25,303 nt of DNA. Origin: UBA1731 sp964567665 (GTDB lineage: Bacteria; Verrucomicrobiota; Kiritimatiellia; RFP12; UBA1067). Positions 7,495 through 15,533 of the stretch are shown one piece after another (the first letter of the stretch is position 1; every line of letters begins with the position of its first letter). Made by a program: the position numbers and the translations under genes. Location of the stretch: contig CAZMNN010000037.1 in assembly GCA_964567665.1 (NCBI GenBank), forward strand, positions 1 through 25,303, in the 5' to 3' direction. The notes under the pieces were generated by a model. That model was given only the letters and a program-made list of their open reading frames with translations, was not told the origin of the DNA and made no database searches.

Positions 7495-8871
7495 ATGAAG
7501 GACGTATTTGCCTACGTGATCGGTCTTGGGGCATCTGTGATGATGCCCGTGATATTCACCGTCCTTGGGGTGTGCATCGGCGTAAAGTTCTCCAAGGCGC
7601 TGAAATCAGGTCTGCTTGTGGGTGTCGGCTTCGTCGGGCTTGGCGTCGTCACCGGACTTCTGACGAACGGCGCGAACAACCTTGGCGCTGCGCTCGGCCA
7701 GATGACGGAGATATACCATCTGAACCTGTCGTTCTTCGATCTCGGTTGGCCGGCGGCGGCGGCCGTCGCATATTCGACGGCGGTCGGCGCATTCATCATC
7801 CCCGTCTGTCTATGCGTCAATGTGCTGATGCTCGTCACAGGGACGACGCGCACGGTGAACATCGACCTTTGGAACTACTGGCACTTCGCGTTTCTCGGCG
7901 GCATTGTGTTCTACGCCACGGGTTCGCTCGCCTGGGCGTTCTACGCGGCGGTTGTGCTGTATGTCATCACGCTCTGCATGGCGGATTTCACCGCCAGGGG
8001 ATTTCAGGGATACTACAAGGACATGGACGGCATTTCCATTCCGCAGCCTTTCTGCCAGAGCTTCACGCCGTTCGCTGTCGGCATCGGCTGGCTGCTCGAC
8101 AGGATTCCCGGCTTTGACCGCCTCGACATAGATGCCGAAGGCATGAAGCGGAAGTTCGGCCTCTTCGGCGATCCGCTCTTCCTTGGTGTCGTAATCGGAT
8201 GCGCCATCGGCGCACTTGCCTGCCCGACATGGAAGGCCGTGGTGGATCGCATTCCGAAGATACTCGCTCTTGGTGTCACGCTCGGCGCCGTCATGGAGCT
8301 GATTCCCCGCATCACGTCGCTTTTCATAGAGGGACTGAAGCCGATTCAGGAGGCGACACGCTCGTTTGTGGAGCGTCGGTTCTCCGGGTTGAAGGGACTT
8401 TCCATCGGAATGTCGCCGGCGGTGGTGATAGGGCATCCCACCACGCTGGTCGTCTCAATCCTGCTCATACCTGTCATACTTGTGCTGGCGGCGTTCCTTC
8501 CCGGCAACAGGTTCCTGCCGCTTGCGTCGCTCGCTGGAATGTTCTACCTGTTTCCGTGCGTACTTCCGATCACGAAGGGCAACGTGCCGAAGACGTTTGT
8601 CGTCGGTCTTGTCGCGCTTGTTGCCGGGCTGTATTTCATAACGAACCTGACACCGGCGTTCACGAAGGCCGTCGTGGCGGTGAACGATTCCGCATACAGC
8701 GTTCCGCAGGGGATGGACGGCGTCGCCGCCCTAGATTTCGCTTCCGCATTCTGGTGCTGGATTCTGTATCATCTCACGGTCTCGCTAAAGACTGTCGGCG
8801 CAATTGCCGCCGGTGCGCTGGCAGTGGCGATGGTCGCCGTGAATTTCGTGAGGATCAGAAGGCAACCGTAA
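7495..8871 (+). CDS. PTS galactitol-type EIIC permease homologue (GatC-like), orphan
   Basis: This 458-aa, highly hydrophobic protein has the EIIC-Gat layout. The N-terminal helix has GLGASVMMPVIFTVLGVCIG, then KALKSGLLVGVGFVGLGVV, and there is a long middle cytoplasmic loop with YYKDMDGISIPQPFC. A later half carries GLSIGMSPAVVIGHPTTLVVS and LFPCVLPITKGNVPKTF. In known systems EIIC forms the membrane channel while EIIA and EIIB carry phosphate. No EIIA, EIIB, HPr or EI gene occurs in the window, so it may use partners elsewhere or act as a facilitator or secondary transporter. It starts 21 bases after the MFS stop without a good Shine-Dalgarno, suggesting coupling. The sugar cannot be told from sequence. 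Confidence 0.85.
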   Translation: MKDVFAYVIGLGASVMMPVIFTVLGVCIGVKFSKALKSGLLVGVGFVGLGVVTGLLTNGANNLGAALGQMTEIYHLNLSFFDLGWPAAAAVAYSTAVGAFIIPVCLCVNVLMLVTGTTRTVNIDLWNYWHFAFLGGIVFYATGSLAWAFYAAVVLYVITLCMADFTARGFQGYYKDMDGISIPQPFCQSFTPFAVGIGWLLDRIPGFDRLDIDAEGMKRKFGLFGDPLFLGVVIGCAIGALACPTWKAVVDRIPKILALGVTLGAVMELIPRITSLFIEGLKPIQEATRSFVERRFSGLKGLSIGMSPAVVIGHPTTLVVSILLIPVILVLAAFLPGNRFLPLASLAGMFYLFPCVLPITKGNVPKTFVVGLVALVAGLYFITNLTPAFTKAVVAVNDSAYSVPQGMDGVAALDFASAFWCWILYHLTVSLKTVGAIAAGALAVAMVAVNFVRIRRQP

Positions 8872-8872
8872 A

Positions 8873-8903
8873 CGTGACGGATATGTCACGGTAGATTGTG
8901 ACA
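8873..8903. promoter_or_regulatory. Overlapping GTGAC inverted repeats before the fucosidase gene
   Basis: CGTGAC (8873-8878), six bases, GTCACG (8885-8890) form one dyad. TGTCAC (8884-8889), eight bases, GTGACA (8898-8903) form a second that shares the middle arm. The set ends just before the AAGGAG of the fucosidase. It may be an operator, or a small mRNA hairpin adjusting translation. It resembles but does not match a CRP site, because the half-sites are eight rather than six bases apart. Confidence 0.45.
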
Positions 8904-8920
8904 ACAAGGAGACAAGTGAG

Positions 8921-10312
8921 ATGAAGAAAGCGTTAATTGCATTTGCCGCCGTGGCGGCATCTTCGCTGGCGATGGGAGACTATGAGGCTAAATGGGAATC
9001 GCTGGACAAGCGTCCGGTGCCGCAGTGGTGGACGGATGCGAAGTTCGGCATCTTCATCCACTGGGGGCCTTACGCCGTACCCGCATATGCGCCGACGCCC
9101 GACGGCAGGAAGTTCAACTCCGATCTCTATGCGGAATGGTATCACGGCAAACTTATCGGCAAGAACAAGAAGTTCGTCGAACACCACGAAAAGATGTACG
9201 GCAATGCGCCGTACGGCAATTTCGCCGCCGAATTCAAGGCGGAGAACTTCGACGCGAAGAAATGGGCCGACCTCTTCAAGAGGGCCGGCGCGAGGTACGT
9301 GGTGCTTACGTCTAAGCACCACGACGGCTATGCGCTCTGGCCAAGTCCGGAGACGCCGTACTACAACTCCGTGATGCTTGGCTCCGGACGGGACATCGCC
9401 CGCGAGTTCTGCGACGCCATGCGCGAGGCGGGGCTGAAGCGCGGCTTCTACTACTCGCTGCTCGAATATGCAAACCCGTACTATCCGAGCGCACGCCACG
9501 TGAAGGACAAGACCGCGCTCTCCATCGAGGAATGGAACGAGCGCATGAACCTGCCTCAGCTCAAGGAACTCGCCGACAAATATGAGGCGGACATCATCTG
9601 GCCCGACGGCGAATGGGATTTCCCATCAAGCCGGCACTGCTCCGAAAAGTACCTCGCCTGGCTCTTCAACGAATCGAAGGTCAAGGACACGGTGGTCGTG
9701 AACGACCGCTGGGGCAACGACAGCCGTGGACGCCACGGCGGACACTACACGACTGAGTATCTGCTTGAGGGCTTCAACAACGACGGCGTGAGCGATACGC
9801 ATCCGTGGGAGGAGTGCCGCGGCATCGGAAACTCCTTCGGCTACAACCGCTTCGAGACGCCTGACGAGTACATGACGCGGGAGCGCTGCATCGAGACGCT
9901 TGCATCCTGCGTGTCACGCGGCGGCAACCTGCTTCTCAACATCGGGCCGACGGCAGACGGCCGAATCCCCGCCATAATGCAGGATCGTCTTCTCGCCATG
10001 GGACGCTGGCTTGAGGTTAACGGCGAGGCGATATACGCAACCCAGGGTGGCGGCGTGAACGACCCAGGCGCGAAGGACGGCAAGGTCTACTACACGCGCA
10101 AGGGCAGCAGCCTCTACGCGATCTGCTTCAAGTGGCCGAAAGGCGAACTCAATCTTTCCGGCGTGGGCGCGGTCAAGGGCGTGTCGCTTCTCGGCTCTCA
10201 GGTCGCAATCGGATTCAAGGCCGATGGAAACTCCGTTGTGATCGACGCTTCGTCCGTCTCGCCGGCGGATATGCCGTGCGAACTTGCCTGGGTGTTCAAA
10301 CTTAGCCGATAA
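8921..10312 (+). CDS. Exported alpha-L-fucosidase, GH29
   Basis: This 463-aa glycoside hydrolase should release terminal alpha-L-fucose. A signal peptide is clear (MKKALIAFAAVAASSLAMG, cut near residue 19). GH29 features follow: WWTDAKFGIFIHWGPYAVPA (about 38-57), RYVVLTSKHHDGYALW (about 126-141), and ADIIWPDGEWDF, whose Asp229 is the expected nucleophile. WEEC at 296-299 followed by FGYN is the region holding the acid/base in many members, so Glu297 or Glu298 is a candidate. GGNLLLNIGPTADGRIP is typical of the domain end, followed by a short beta domain. AAGGAG nine bases upstream fixes the start. It follows the EIIC gene by 49 bases and precedes kduI by 15. Confidence 0.93.
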   Translation: MKKALIAFAAVAASSLAMGDYEAKWESLDKRPVPQWWTDAKFGIFIHWGPYAVPAYAPTPDGRKFNSDLYAEWYHGKLIGKNKKFVEHHEKMYGNAPYGNFAAEFKAENFDAKKWADLFKRAGARYVVLTSKHHDGYALWPSPETPYYNSVMLGSGRDIAREFCDAMREAGLKRGFYYSLLEYANPYYPSARHVKDKTALSIEEWNERMNLPQLKELADKYEADIIWPDGEWDFPSSRHCSEKYLAWLFNESKVKDTVVVNDRWGNDSRGRHGGHYTTEYLLEGFNNDGVSDTHPWEECRGIGNSFGYNRFETPDEYMTRERCIETLASCVSRGGNLLLNIGPTADGRIPAIMQDRLLAMGRWLEVNGEAIYATQGGGVNDPGAKDGKVYYTRKGSSLYAICFKWPKGELNLSGVGAVKGVSLLGSQVAIGFKADGNSVVIDASSVSPADMPCELAWVFKLSR

Positions 10313-10327
10313 GAGAGGGATAAAACA

Positions 10328-11269
10328 ATGAAATACAGCATAGCAGCGATCATCTCCGCCGCCGCCATGTGCGTCGGTGCCGCAGAAACGAAGTATTCAG
10401 TGCAGGTGGCCTGCCATCCCGACGACTTCAAGACGTACGACACCGAGACGATCCGCGACCGCTTCGCGATGGAGAAGGTTATGGTTCCCGACGAAATCCG
10501 CGTCACGTATACGATGTACGACAGGATGGTTTACGGCGGCGCGATGCCTGTGAAGTCCGAGCTTTCGCTTGAGCCTTTTCCGGAGCTTAAGGCCGCGCAT
10601 TTCCTTGACAGGCGCGAGCTTGGAGTAATCAACGTCGGCGGAGCCGGCGTTGTCACCGTTGACGGCGAGGAGTACGCCCTTGAGTTCAAGGAGGCGCTTT
10701 ACGTCGGATGCGGAAAGAAGGACGTAAAGTTCAAGTCGCTTGACGCAGACCATCCGGCGAAGTTCTACATCAACTCCGCTCCTGCATACAAGGAGTTCGT
10801 GACTCAACGCATAACGTCCGACCAGAACTGCACGAAGCCGGGCTATACGATCGGCAACTACATCAAGGCCGGCAGCCTTGAGGAGTCGAACGACCGGGTG
10901 ATCAACCAGCTCATCGTCGCGCCTGTCCTCCGGAAGAAGGCCGGCGGCGGATGCAACCAGCTGCAGATGGGTCTTACGGAACTCAAGCCCGGAAGCGTGT
11001 GGAACACAATGCCGCAGCATACGCACAACCGCCGCATGGAGGTCTACTTCTATTTCAACGTCCCCAAGGGGCAGGCGATATGCCACCAGATCGGCAAGCC
11101 GCAGGAGCAGCGCATCGTGTGGCTCCACAACGAGCAGGCGATCGCCAATCCGGAGTGGAGCGTCCACTCCGCCGCCGGAACGTCAAACTACATGTTCATC
11201 TGGGGAATGGCCGGGGAGAACCTTGACTATGGTGACATGGACAAGATTCCCTGTCTTGAAATGCGTTGA
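10328..11269 (+). CDS. kduI: 5-keto-4-deoxyuronate isomerase KduI with a signal peptide
   Basis: This 313-aa protein matches KduI along its length: ELGVINVGGAGVVTVDG (about 98-114), LSMGLTEL-like QMGLTELKPGSVWNTMP, QHTHNRRMEVYFYF and WSVHSAAGTSNYMFIWGM. Expected metal ligands are His231, His233, Glu238 and His280. KduI interconverts 5-keto-4-deoxyuronate and 2,5-diketo-3-deoxygluconate in breakdown of pectin and other uronate polymers, and is normally cytoplasmic at about 278 aa. Here the family core is preceded by MKYSIAAIISAAAMCVGAAE, a textbook Sec signal peptide with a likely cut after Ala18. AGAGGGA seven bases upstream of the ATG supports this start, so the signal is not a mis-called extension. 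No kduD or kdgK is nearby. Confidence 0.9.
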   Translation: MKYSIAAIISAAAMCVGAAETKYSVQVACHPDDFKTYDTETIRDRFAMEKVMVPDEIRVTYTMYDRMVYGGAMPVKSELSLEPFPELKAAHFLDRRELGVINVGGAGVVTVDGEEYALEFKEALYVGCGKKDVKFKSLDADHPAKFYINSAPAYKEFVTQRITSDQNCTKPGYTIGNYIKAGSLEESNDRVINQLIVAPVLRKKAGGGCNQLQMGLTELKPGSVWNTMPQHTHNRRMEVYFYFNVPKGQAICHQIGKPQEQRIVWLHNEQAIANPEWSVHSAAGTSNYMFIWGMAGENLDYGDMDKIPCLEMR

Positions 11270-11316
11270 TTAAGCGCCAATCGGTTGGCCGACATAGCAC
11301 AGATTGAAGTGAGACC

Positions 11317-12897
11317 ATGATCAAAACCGTACTTCTCGTATTGTATTTTGCGACAATGCTTGCCATCGGGTTCGCCTGCCGGAAACGGGCGAAGAACGTT
11401 TCAGGGTTTGTGCTTGGAGGCCGCACTGTCGGGCCGTGGCTCACAGCGTTTGCGTACGGCACTTCGTACTTCTCGGCTGTTGTGTTCGTAGGATATGCCG
11501 GCCAGTTCGGATGGCGATACGGCATATCCGCGACATGGGCCGGCATCGGGAATGCGCTGATAGGTTCGCTTCTCGCCTGGGCCGTGCTTGGGCGCCGCAC
11601 CCGCATCATGACGCAGCACCTCGATTCCGCGACGATGCCGGACTTCTTTGAAAAGAGGTTCGGCAGCCCCGCGCTGAAGATTGCCGCCGCGACGATCATA
11701 TTCATCTTTCTGATTCCGTACACAGCGTCGCTGTACAACGGCCTGTCTCGCCTGTTCGGCATGGCGTTCTCGATAGACTATGCGTGGTGCATCGTCCTGA
11801 TGTCCGTGCTTACCGCGATATACGTGATAGCCGGCGGATACATGGCGACGGCCATCAACGATTTCATACAGGGGATAGTGATGCTCGTGGGCATATCTGC
11901 GGTCATATGGGCTACGCTTGAGACGAAGGGCGGGCTTCTCGCCTCGCTCGACGGTTTGGCCCGCGTTCCCGGCCCGGCCATCGTCCCCGGCGGCGAAGCG
12001 ACGCCCGGAATCTTTACGTCCTTCCTTGGTCCAGAGCCGCTCAACCTCCTGTTTGTGGTGCTGCTCACGTCGCTCGGCACGTGGGGGCTTCCGCAGATGG
12101 TGCAGAAGTTCTATGCCATCACCAACGAAGGTGCTATAAAGAAGGGAACGGTCATCTCCACGCTCTTTGCGTTCGTAGTCGCCGGCGGATGCTATTTCCT
12201 TGGCGGATTCGGGCGTCTCTTCTCCGACGTTCTTGACGTCAACGCGAACGGGCTGCCGGCGGGAGGATTCGACGCAATTGTCCCGAAGATGCTCGAAGGG
12301 CTTTCGCCGCTGCTCCTTGCGCTTGTCGTGGTGCTGGTTCTGTCCGCATCGATGAGTACGCTCTCCTCGCTCGTGATGACATCCTCATCCACCTTCACCA
12401 TGGACTTCATCAACGGTCTCAAGAAGCGCAAGATGAGCGACTCCGGACAGGTGCTCTGCATCCGTCTGCTTGTTGTCGTCTTCATCGCCATCTCCGGCGG
12501 CCTTGCCCTTGTGCAGTACAAGAGCAGCAGTCCGATAGCGTTCATCGCGCAGATGATGGGCGTGTCGTGGGGTGCGATGGCCGGTGCGTTTCTCGCACCG
12601 TTCCTGTATGCGCTCTACTCGAAGCGCGTGACGGCGGCGTCCTGCTGGACGTGCTTCATTGCGGCTCCGGTGTTCACGCTTGTGTGCGTGTTCTGCAACG
12701 ACGCCATGCCGCAGGTTCTCAAGTCTCCGATCAACACAGGCGCGATCGCGATGCTCGGCGGACTTGTGATCGTCCCGGTCGTCAACCTGTTCACCCGTAG
12801 GCCATCCAGCGACATTGTGGACGGCTCGTTCGCCTGCTACGACAGGACTACGGTCGTCCCGCAGTCCACCGCCCTCGGTGCAACGACCGAGAAATGA
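11317..12897 (+). CDS. Sodium:solute symporter (SSS family)
   Basis: This 526-aa membrane protein has about 13 predicted helices. The SSS N-terminal pattern is clear: a first helix, then the loop KNVSGFVLGGRTVGPWLTAFAYGTSYFSAVVFVG (about 26-60). This is followed by MPDFFEKRFGSPALKI, and by IYVIAGGYMATAINDFIQG (about 168-186), the family's conserved sixth-helix region. GTWGLPQMVQKFYAI and SASMSTLSSLVMTSSS are further family segments. Members couple sodium to uptake of sugars, sialic acid, proline and other solutes; a sugar or uronate is likely from context. GAAGTGAG precedes the start. Its TGA overlaps an upstream in-frame ATG of the next gene, and 23 bases separate it from that gene's preferred start. 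Confidence 0.9.
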   Translation: MIKTVLLVLYFATMLAIGFACRKRAKNVSGFVLGGRTVGPWLTAFAYGTSYFSAVVFVGYAGQFGWRYGISATWAGIGNALIGSLLAWAVLGRRTRIMTQHLDSATMPDFFEKRFGSPALKIAAATIIFIFLIPYTASLYNGLSRLFGMAFSIDYAWCIVLMSVLTAIYVIAGGYMATAINDFIQGIVMLVGISAVIWATLETKGGLLASLDGLARVPGPAIVPGGEATPGIFTSFLGPEPLNLLFVVLLTSLGTWGLPQMVQKFYAITNEGAIKKGTVISTLFAFVVAGGCYFLGGFGRLFSDVLDVNANGLPAGGFDAIVPKMLEGLSPLLLALVVVLVLSASMSTLSSLVMTSSSTFTMDFINGLKKRKMSDSGQVLCIRLLVVVFIAISGGLALVQYKSSSPIAFIAQMMGVSWGAMAGAFLAPFLYALYSKRVTAASCWTCFIAAPVFTLVCVFCNDAMPQVLKSPINTGAIAMLGGLVIVPVVNLFTRRPSSDIVDGSFACYDRTTVVPQSTALGATTEK

Positions 12898-12920
12898 ATT
12901 CAAGCCAAAGGAACCACGCC

Positions 12921-15533
12921 ATGAAACTGAAGACAGCGCTGACGCTTGCCTCTGCCGCCTTTGCCGTCAGGACGCTATGCGCGGCGGCATCGGTCACGGA
13001 GACGACCATAGAACTGCCTACATATCCTTTCTCGGATCCCGATCCTGTGCCGGCGACAGGGAAAAGCAACTATCCGTACTTCTTCTTTGACGGCACGAGC
13101 GACACGAACGCAATGAGAAGATGGAAGGCCGTCATCCTGGAGAACGAGAAGATAAAGGTGACGATACTGCCTGAGATAGGCGGCAAGATATGGGGTGCGG
13201 TCGACAAGGCCACCGGAAACGAGTTCATATACTTCAACCATTCCGTGAAGTTCCGCAACATAGCGAGACGCGGCCCATGGTGCTCCGGCGGCATCGAGTT
13301 CAACTTCGGCATCATCGGACACGCCCCCTCGACCTCAACGCCCGTATCATACTTCTGCCGCACAAATCCTGACGGAAGCGCAAGCTACTTCTGCGCCGAC
13401 ACGGAGCTTATCTGCCGCACCACATGGCAGGTTGAGGTGAATCTTCCGCCGGAGACCGACCACTTCGTCACCCGCACGGTGTGGTTCAACGGCTCGAACT
13501 TTTCGGCGCCGTACCACCAGTGGATGAATGCGGCGTATTCCGTGCGCGGAGATCCGCAGTTCTTCTTTCCGGGGAAGTCGTACATAGGGCACGGAGGCGA
13601 TTCGCACAGATGGCCGGTGGATCCGGACGGCAACGACCTCTCGCGCTTTTCCGGAAACGCCTTTGGCGGTCCGAAGTCCGAACACGTCCTCGACGGCGAC
13701 AATTCGCTCTACGGCATATGGTGGCCTGAAAAGAGGTTCGGCTCGATCCACACGAACCACATCACGCAGAAGTACGGACGCAAAGTGTGGCTGTGGGCGC
13801 AGTCCCGCGACGGGGAGATATGGGAGGATCTGCTGACTGACGGCGATGGACAGTATACGGAACTTCAGTCCGGACGGTGCTTCAACCAGCCGGCCGATAC
13901 GCACATGACGCCGTTCAAGCATACGGCATTCGCCCCTGGCGCAACAGATACGTTCGAGGAGAGGTGGGGTGTTGTGCGCGACCGCACCGTGTTCGAGAAC
14001 CTTTGCAGCGAGACGAATTTCGTTATGCGTCCGCAGACGATGCCCGCCGATTTCAACTGGGACACCGCATACGGACACTTCATCAAGGGCGAACAGCTGA
14101 TGCGCCGCCGTCTTGACGCGGATGGCGAGAAGGAGCTGAAGGAGGCGCTCAGAATCGAACCGTATTACGTTCCTGCGCTTGGAGCGCTTGCATCCCTTGC
14201 CGTCCGTCGCGGCATGTACGGCGAGGCGCACAGGTATGCGAATGTCGCCCTTTCGGTCGATACCTACGATTCCGCCGCAAACTATGCCGACGGTCAGGCA
14301 TACTTCGCCGAGGGTGAGCTTCGCAAGGCCAAGGAGAGGCTTGGCCTTGCCGCCTACTCCCCGCTGTTCCGCACGGCGGCGTTTGCGCTTGTCGCTAAAA
14401 TCGAACTGCGCGAAGGGAACTGGGATGCCGCAAGATCGATGGCGGACAATGCGCTTCTTGCGAACGGACTCAACCTTGATGCGCATCTCGTGAAGATCGC
14501 CGCAGCCCGCAAGGCTGGAAACGCAACGGAAGCCGCCGCAGAGGCGCGTCGCATACTTGAGCGCGTTCCGCTGTTCCATGCCGCACGGCATGAACTCAAC
14601 CTATCCGTGCAGTCGTCCGAGCCGTTTGAAAAATACGTGCGCGGCGAGTTTCCGTATCAGGACTATCTTGAAATCGGCACGTGGTACGAGGAGGCTGGGC
14701 TTGACGTTGAGGCGGAGAGGCTCTTCCGCATGGCGGCGACAAACCAGATTGGAGGAATCCGTCTTGCGTTTCTGCTGAACCGCACTGGACGGACGGCGGA
14801 GGCTGCCAAGGTTCTCGACGGCGTTGCCGGCAGAAGGGTTGATTTCGGCCTTCCGTTCAGGCGCGAATCGCTTCCCGCGCTTTTGTGGGCGGCGGACGTC
14901 CGCAAGGAATGGAAGTTCAGGTACTATGCGGCTGTCGGGCTTGCCGCAAATGCGCAGGGCGAACGCGCAGACGAACTGCTTGCATCGTGCGGGATCAATC
15001 CCGACGAGGAGACGTTCTATCTCTACAGGGCTTCGCGCATGGATGGAGAGGGCCGTCTTGCGGATCTGCGCAAAGCGGCGTCCCTGCAGAACTCCTGGCG
15101 CACCGGATATGCCATATACCGCCATTTTGCGGATGACGGCAAGTGGGAGCAGGCTTTGGCAGAAATCGAGCCGTACGCAAAACGGCTGCCGGACGTAAAT
15201 CTCATCAAACTGTCGTATGGAACTGCGCTCGCGAAGAGCGGACGATACCGCAGGGCGATAGCCTACCTTGAGAGCGTCACGATTTTGCCGTCCGAACACG
15301 GCGACAACGCGCTTTCGGCGTGGGTCTACGCCTGTCGCGGCGTTGCGCTTGAATCGCTTTCGAGCGGCGACCGTCCGGCGGCGAAGGCCGCCGTGGCGAA
15401 AGCGCTTTCCTATCCGGAGAACCTTGGGTGCGGCAAGCCGTACGATCTGCCGCCACGCGGAACGCCGGAGCGTCCCGGGCTGCTTGACGACTGGCCGGAG
15501 GCGCTTCGCGACCTCATCGAATGGAAACGATGA
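12921..15533 (+). CDS. Exported DUF5107 domain protein with TPR-like repeats
   Basis: AAAGGAA seven bases before the ATG at 12921 selects this start (870 aa) over an in-frame ATG at 12894. It gives a signal peptide, MKLKTALTLASAAFAVRTLCA. Residues about 25-360 fit DUF5107, a beta-rich, mutarotase-like domain: VILENEKIKVTILPEIGGKI, PWCSGGIEFNFG, HQWMNAAY, and GDNSLYGIWWPEKRFGS. After about 370 come helical TPR-like repeats (EKELKEALRIEPYYVPALGALASL, GEAHRYANVALSV and more) to near 830. DUF5107-TPR proteins occur beside carbohydrate genes in PVC and Bacteroidota genomes. A carbohydrate-binding or processing role is plausible but not established. Its stop overlaps the start of the next gene (ATGA). 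Confidence 0.82.
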   Translation: MKLKTALTLASAAFAVRTLCAAASVTETTIELPTYPFSDPDPVPATGKSNYPYFFFDGTSDTNAMRRWKAVILENEKIKVTILPEIGGKIWGAVDKATGNEFIYFNHSVKFRNIARRGPWCSGGIEFNFGIIGHAPSTSTPVSYFCRTNPDGSASYFCADTELICRTTWQVEVNLPPETDHFVTRTVWFNGSNFSAPYHQWMNAAYSVRGDPQFFFPGKSYIGHGGDSHRWPVDPDGNDLSRFSGNAFGGPKSEHVLDGDNSLYGIWWPEKRFGSIHTNHITQKYGRKVWLWAQSRDGEIWEDLLTDGDGQYTELQSGRCFNQPADTHMTPFKHTAFAPGATDTFEERWGVVRDRTVFENLCSETNFVMRPQTMPADFNWDTAYGHFIKGEQLMRRRLDADGEKELKEALRIEPYYVPALGALASLAVRRGMYGEAHRYANVALSVDTYDSAANYADGQAYFAEGELRKAKERLGLAAYSPLFRTAAFALVAKIELREGNWDAARSMADNALLANGLNLDAHLVKIAAARKAGNATEAAAEARRILERVPLFHAARHELNLSVQSSEPFEKYVRGEFPYQDYLEIGTWYEEAGLDVEAERLFRMAATNQIGGIRLAFLLNRTGRTAEAAKVLDGVAGRRVDFGLPFRRESLPALLWAADVRKEWKFRYYAAVGLAANAQGERADELLASCGINPDEETFYLYRASRMDGEGRLADLRKAASLQNSWRTGYAIYRHFADDGKWEQALAEIEPYAKRLPDVNLIKLSYGTALAKSGRYRRAIAYLESVTILPSEHGDNALSAWVYACRGVALESLSSGDRPAAKAAVAKALSYPENLGCGKPYDLPPRGTPERPGLLDDWPEALRDLIEWKR

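Noticed and set aside
8873..8890. CRP binding site
   Set aside because: The half-sites GTGA and TCAC are eight bases apart rather than six, so it is reported only as an unidentified inverted repeat.
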